Positions 5,544 through 6,554 of a DNA stretch of 6,554 nt are shown here, piece by piece; positions within the stretch are counted from its first letter, which is position 1, and each line of letters starts with the position of its first letter. Source of the DNA: Betaproteobacteria bacterium (GTDB lineage Bacteria > Pseudomonadota > Gammaproteobacteria > Burkholderiales > Rhodocyclaceae). The DNA lies in assembly GCA_028065725.1 (NCBI GenBank), contig JAPTVL010000336.1:1-6554 (forward strand), written 5' to 3'. Position numbers and translations under genes: made by a program. Under the pieces are notes generated by a model. It saw nothing but the letters and a program-made list of their open reading frames with translations, did not search any database and was not told where the DNA came from.

Positions 5544-6290
5544 TCAGAGTAGGCGCTGGTAGCCGCCGTCCATGAGCGTCTGCCCGCGCCGGATCAGGCG
5601 GCGAACCTGGGCGCGCAGATCGCCGTCTTCATACCAGCGTTCGGCGACGGCGGTGATGCCGTACAACACTTCGGCCACGCCGCGCTGCGAGGCACCGGCC
5701 AGCGTGCCGTCGAGCGCCTGCAGGGTGCGCATGTGGAGTATCGACGTGCGACGTGGTCGACCTGTGGCGAGGGCGGTGCGCTCCACCGTTGCGGGATCGA
5801 GCGCTGCCAGCTCGGCTTCGATTACGCGCCAGCGCTCGCGAAGCTGGCAACCGGCGCGGACGGCATAGGCGTAAGCCATGCCGTCTTCCAGCGCGGGAGA
5901 TATCGTCATGCGTAGCATGCGGTCGATGAGCTGGGTGGTCAGCACCAGGCGCTTGCCGTCGTGCGTCAGGTGCTTGCGGCCGGGGATGCGCCAGAGCTGG
6001 AACAGCAGCGCATCGGCCGTGGGGTCGGCATCGGGATAGACCTGGACGACCGAGGAGGGATCAGGGAACCAGTCGGGGTGCGCGTCGCGTGCATCGCGCG
6101 TGGGGTCTTCCAGCAGGCGCAAGCCCCAGCGATGCGCCTCGTGCTGCGGACGGCGTCGGTGGCGTTGCCAGACACGCCGGTATTCCGGGTTGCGCCGCAG
6201 GTATTCCCAAGCCAGCGCGGGTCCGTCCAGATGCAGGACGTACAGGTATGCAGCGCTGGGATGCCAGTGAACGGCGCTCGAATCGGCCAT
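5544..6290 (-). CDS. DUF6499-DUF2285 transcriptional activator (FseA-like), single ORF
   Basis: A 248-residue regulator. Residues 8-40 (WHPSAAYLYVLHLDGPALAWEYLRRNPEYRRVW) have the hallmarks of DUF6499. A middle part follows (79-165; LLFQLWRIPGRKHL, LTTQLIDRMLR). The C-terminal part from about 182 to the end is DUF2285, a helix-turn-helix variant: HMRTLQALDGTLAGASQRGVAEVLYG, then LRAQVRRLIRRGQTLMDGGYQRLL. In ICEMlSymR7A these two domains are on separate ORFs joined by programmed ribosomal frameshifting into FseA, which activates rdfS; here they are fused in one frame. The ATG has a near-ideal site AAAGGAGGT ending 6 nt upstream (6297-6305); a TTG at 6323 would lie before that site. Its position right before an RdfS-like gene suggests it controls excision and transfer (inference). 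Confidence 0.88.
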   Translation of the reverse strand: MADSSAVHWHPSAAYLYVLHLDGPALAWEYLRRNPEYRRVWQRHRRRPQHEAHRWGLRLLEDPTRDARDAHPDWFPDPSSVVQVYPDADPTADALLFQLWRIPGRKHLTHDGKRLVLTTQLIDRMLRMTISPALEDGMAYAYAVRAGCQLRERWRVIEAELAALDPATVERTALATGRPRRTSILHMRTLQALDGTLAGASQRGVAEVLYGITAVAERWYEDGDLRAQVRRLIRRGQTLMDGGYQRLL

Positions 6291-6502
6291 GGCGAAACCT
6301 CCTTTCGGATGGAAGGAAATCAATCGACAAGGTGGCCGACAACGGGCCGGGCATTCGCACTATTTGCGACAGCTTTGCGCCATTGCTGTACTGAGTAGCG
6401 ATCGATGCAAATAAGGTCTGGACCCAGACCCAAGAAGACGCAATGCGAACCGTTGTGGCATCGCATGGAGTGGCCCGTCAGCGACGGGCCATCGGGGGTC
6501 GA
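6291..6502. promoter_or_regulatory. upstream region of the activator gene, with dyads
   Basis: About 210 bp without a supported ORF. It holds the Shine-Dalgarno site at 6297-6305 and a 7-bp dyad, ggtctgg / ccagacc (6415-6421 and 6424-6430), which fits an operator better than a hairpin because only 2 nt separate the arms. It also holds a spaced inverted repeat tatttgc / gcaaata (6361-6367 and 6407-6413) and the stem-loop at 6471-6491. I could not assign a convincing -35/-10 pair. In ICEMlSymR7A the corresponding promoter is the target of quorum-sensing and repressor control; whether that holds here is unknown. Confidence 0.45.
6471..6491. terminator. strong stem-loop after the right-hand partial gene, possible terminator
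   Basis: tggcccgtc (6471-6479) and gacgggcca (6483-6491) form a perfect 9-bp stem with a 3-nt loop. It lies 11 nt past the stop of the minus-strand partial gene. No T-run follows on either strand, so it would be an atypical terminator or a transcript-end stabiliser. Confidence 0.4.
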
Positions 6503-6517
6503 TCAATCGTTGATCGA
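6499..6517. repeat. 8-bp inverted repeat over the stop of the partial gene
   Basis: tcgatcaa (6499-6506) and ttgatcga (6510-6517) are perfect complements around a 3-nt centre. The repeat covers the last codons and the TGA at 6503-6505 of the right-hand partial gene. It could be a regulatory operator or part of the gene end; no function is evident. Confidence 0.4.
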
Positions 6518-6553
6518 TCCGTCGGCCCAAGCCAGCCGAGCGTATTCGGACAG
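6503..6553 (-). CDS. C-terminal end of an unrecognised protein (partial)
   Basis: Only the last 16 codons and the TGA stop are in the window, reading LSEYARLAWADGSIND. The other two minus-strand frames give less protein-like text. The stop is followed 11 nt later by a strong stem-loop, which supports a gene end here. The fragment is too short to name a family. Confidence 0.4.
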   Translation of the reverse strand: MSEYARLAWADGSIND

Positions 6554-6554
6554 C

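Noticed and set aside
5544..6290. Programmed frameshift between the DUF6499 and DUF2285 parts
   Set aside because: The whole protein reads in a single frame with no internal stop, so no frameshift is needed here.
1..6554. Integrase, tRNA genes, att sites or insertion sequences
   Set aside because: None could be recognised on either strand. The element ends must lie outside the window.

Overview
The window is GC-rich and looks like part of an integrative and conjugative element (ICE) or related mobile element of a proteobacterium. The gene set and order match the regulatory, replication and mobilisation module of ICEMlSymR7A-like and Tn4371-like elements. High GC with Xanthomonas/Stenotrophomonas/Pseudomonas/Burkholderiales-like codon choice is compatible with a gamma- or betaproteobacterial host, but the host cannot be fixed from this sequence. 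No integrase, attachment site, tRNA or type IV secretion gene is present.

All supported genes are on the minus strand, so transcription runs from high to low coordinates. In that order they are: the last 16 codons of an unrecognised gene (6503-6553); a regulatory gap with stem-loops and dyads; a DUF6499-DUF2285 transcriptional activator of the FseA type (5544-6290); a gap with a long dyad; an AlpA/RdfS-like helix-turn-helix protein (5110-5409); a replication initiator of the RPA family, repA (4206-5087); a 205-bp gap with the marks of a replication origin (three 17-bp direct repeats, an AT-rich stretch, a perfect and a near-perfect DnaA box); then parA, a ribbon-helix-helix gene, a DUF2840 gene and traF (4000 to 2075). 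Each of these last four overlaps the next by ATGA, so they are probably one translationally coupled operon. A 319-bp gap follows, with strong hairpins, an oriT-like nic motif and a possible small CxxC ORF. Last is the RlxS/VirD2-like relaxase with DUF3363, which begins with GTG at 1755 and runs off the left edge after 585 codons.

How it probably works (inference from known relatives): the DUF6499-DUF2285 protein switches on the RdfS-like excisionase gene. The excised circle is then replicated and segregated by RepA, the iteron/DnaA-box origin, ParA and the RHH protein. TraF matures the conjugative pilin, and RlxS nicks oriT and leads the strand into the recipient. The most interesting parts are the origin-like intergenic region, the candidate oriT upstream of rlxS, and the dyads in front of the activator and excisionase genes.
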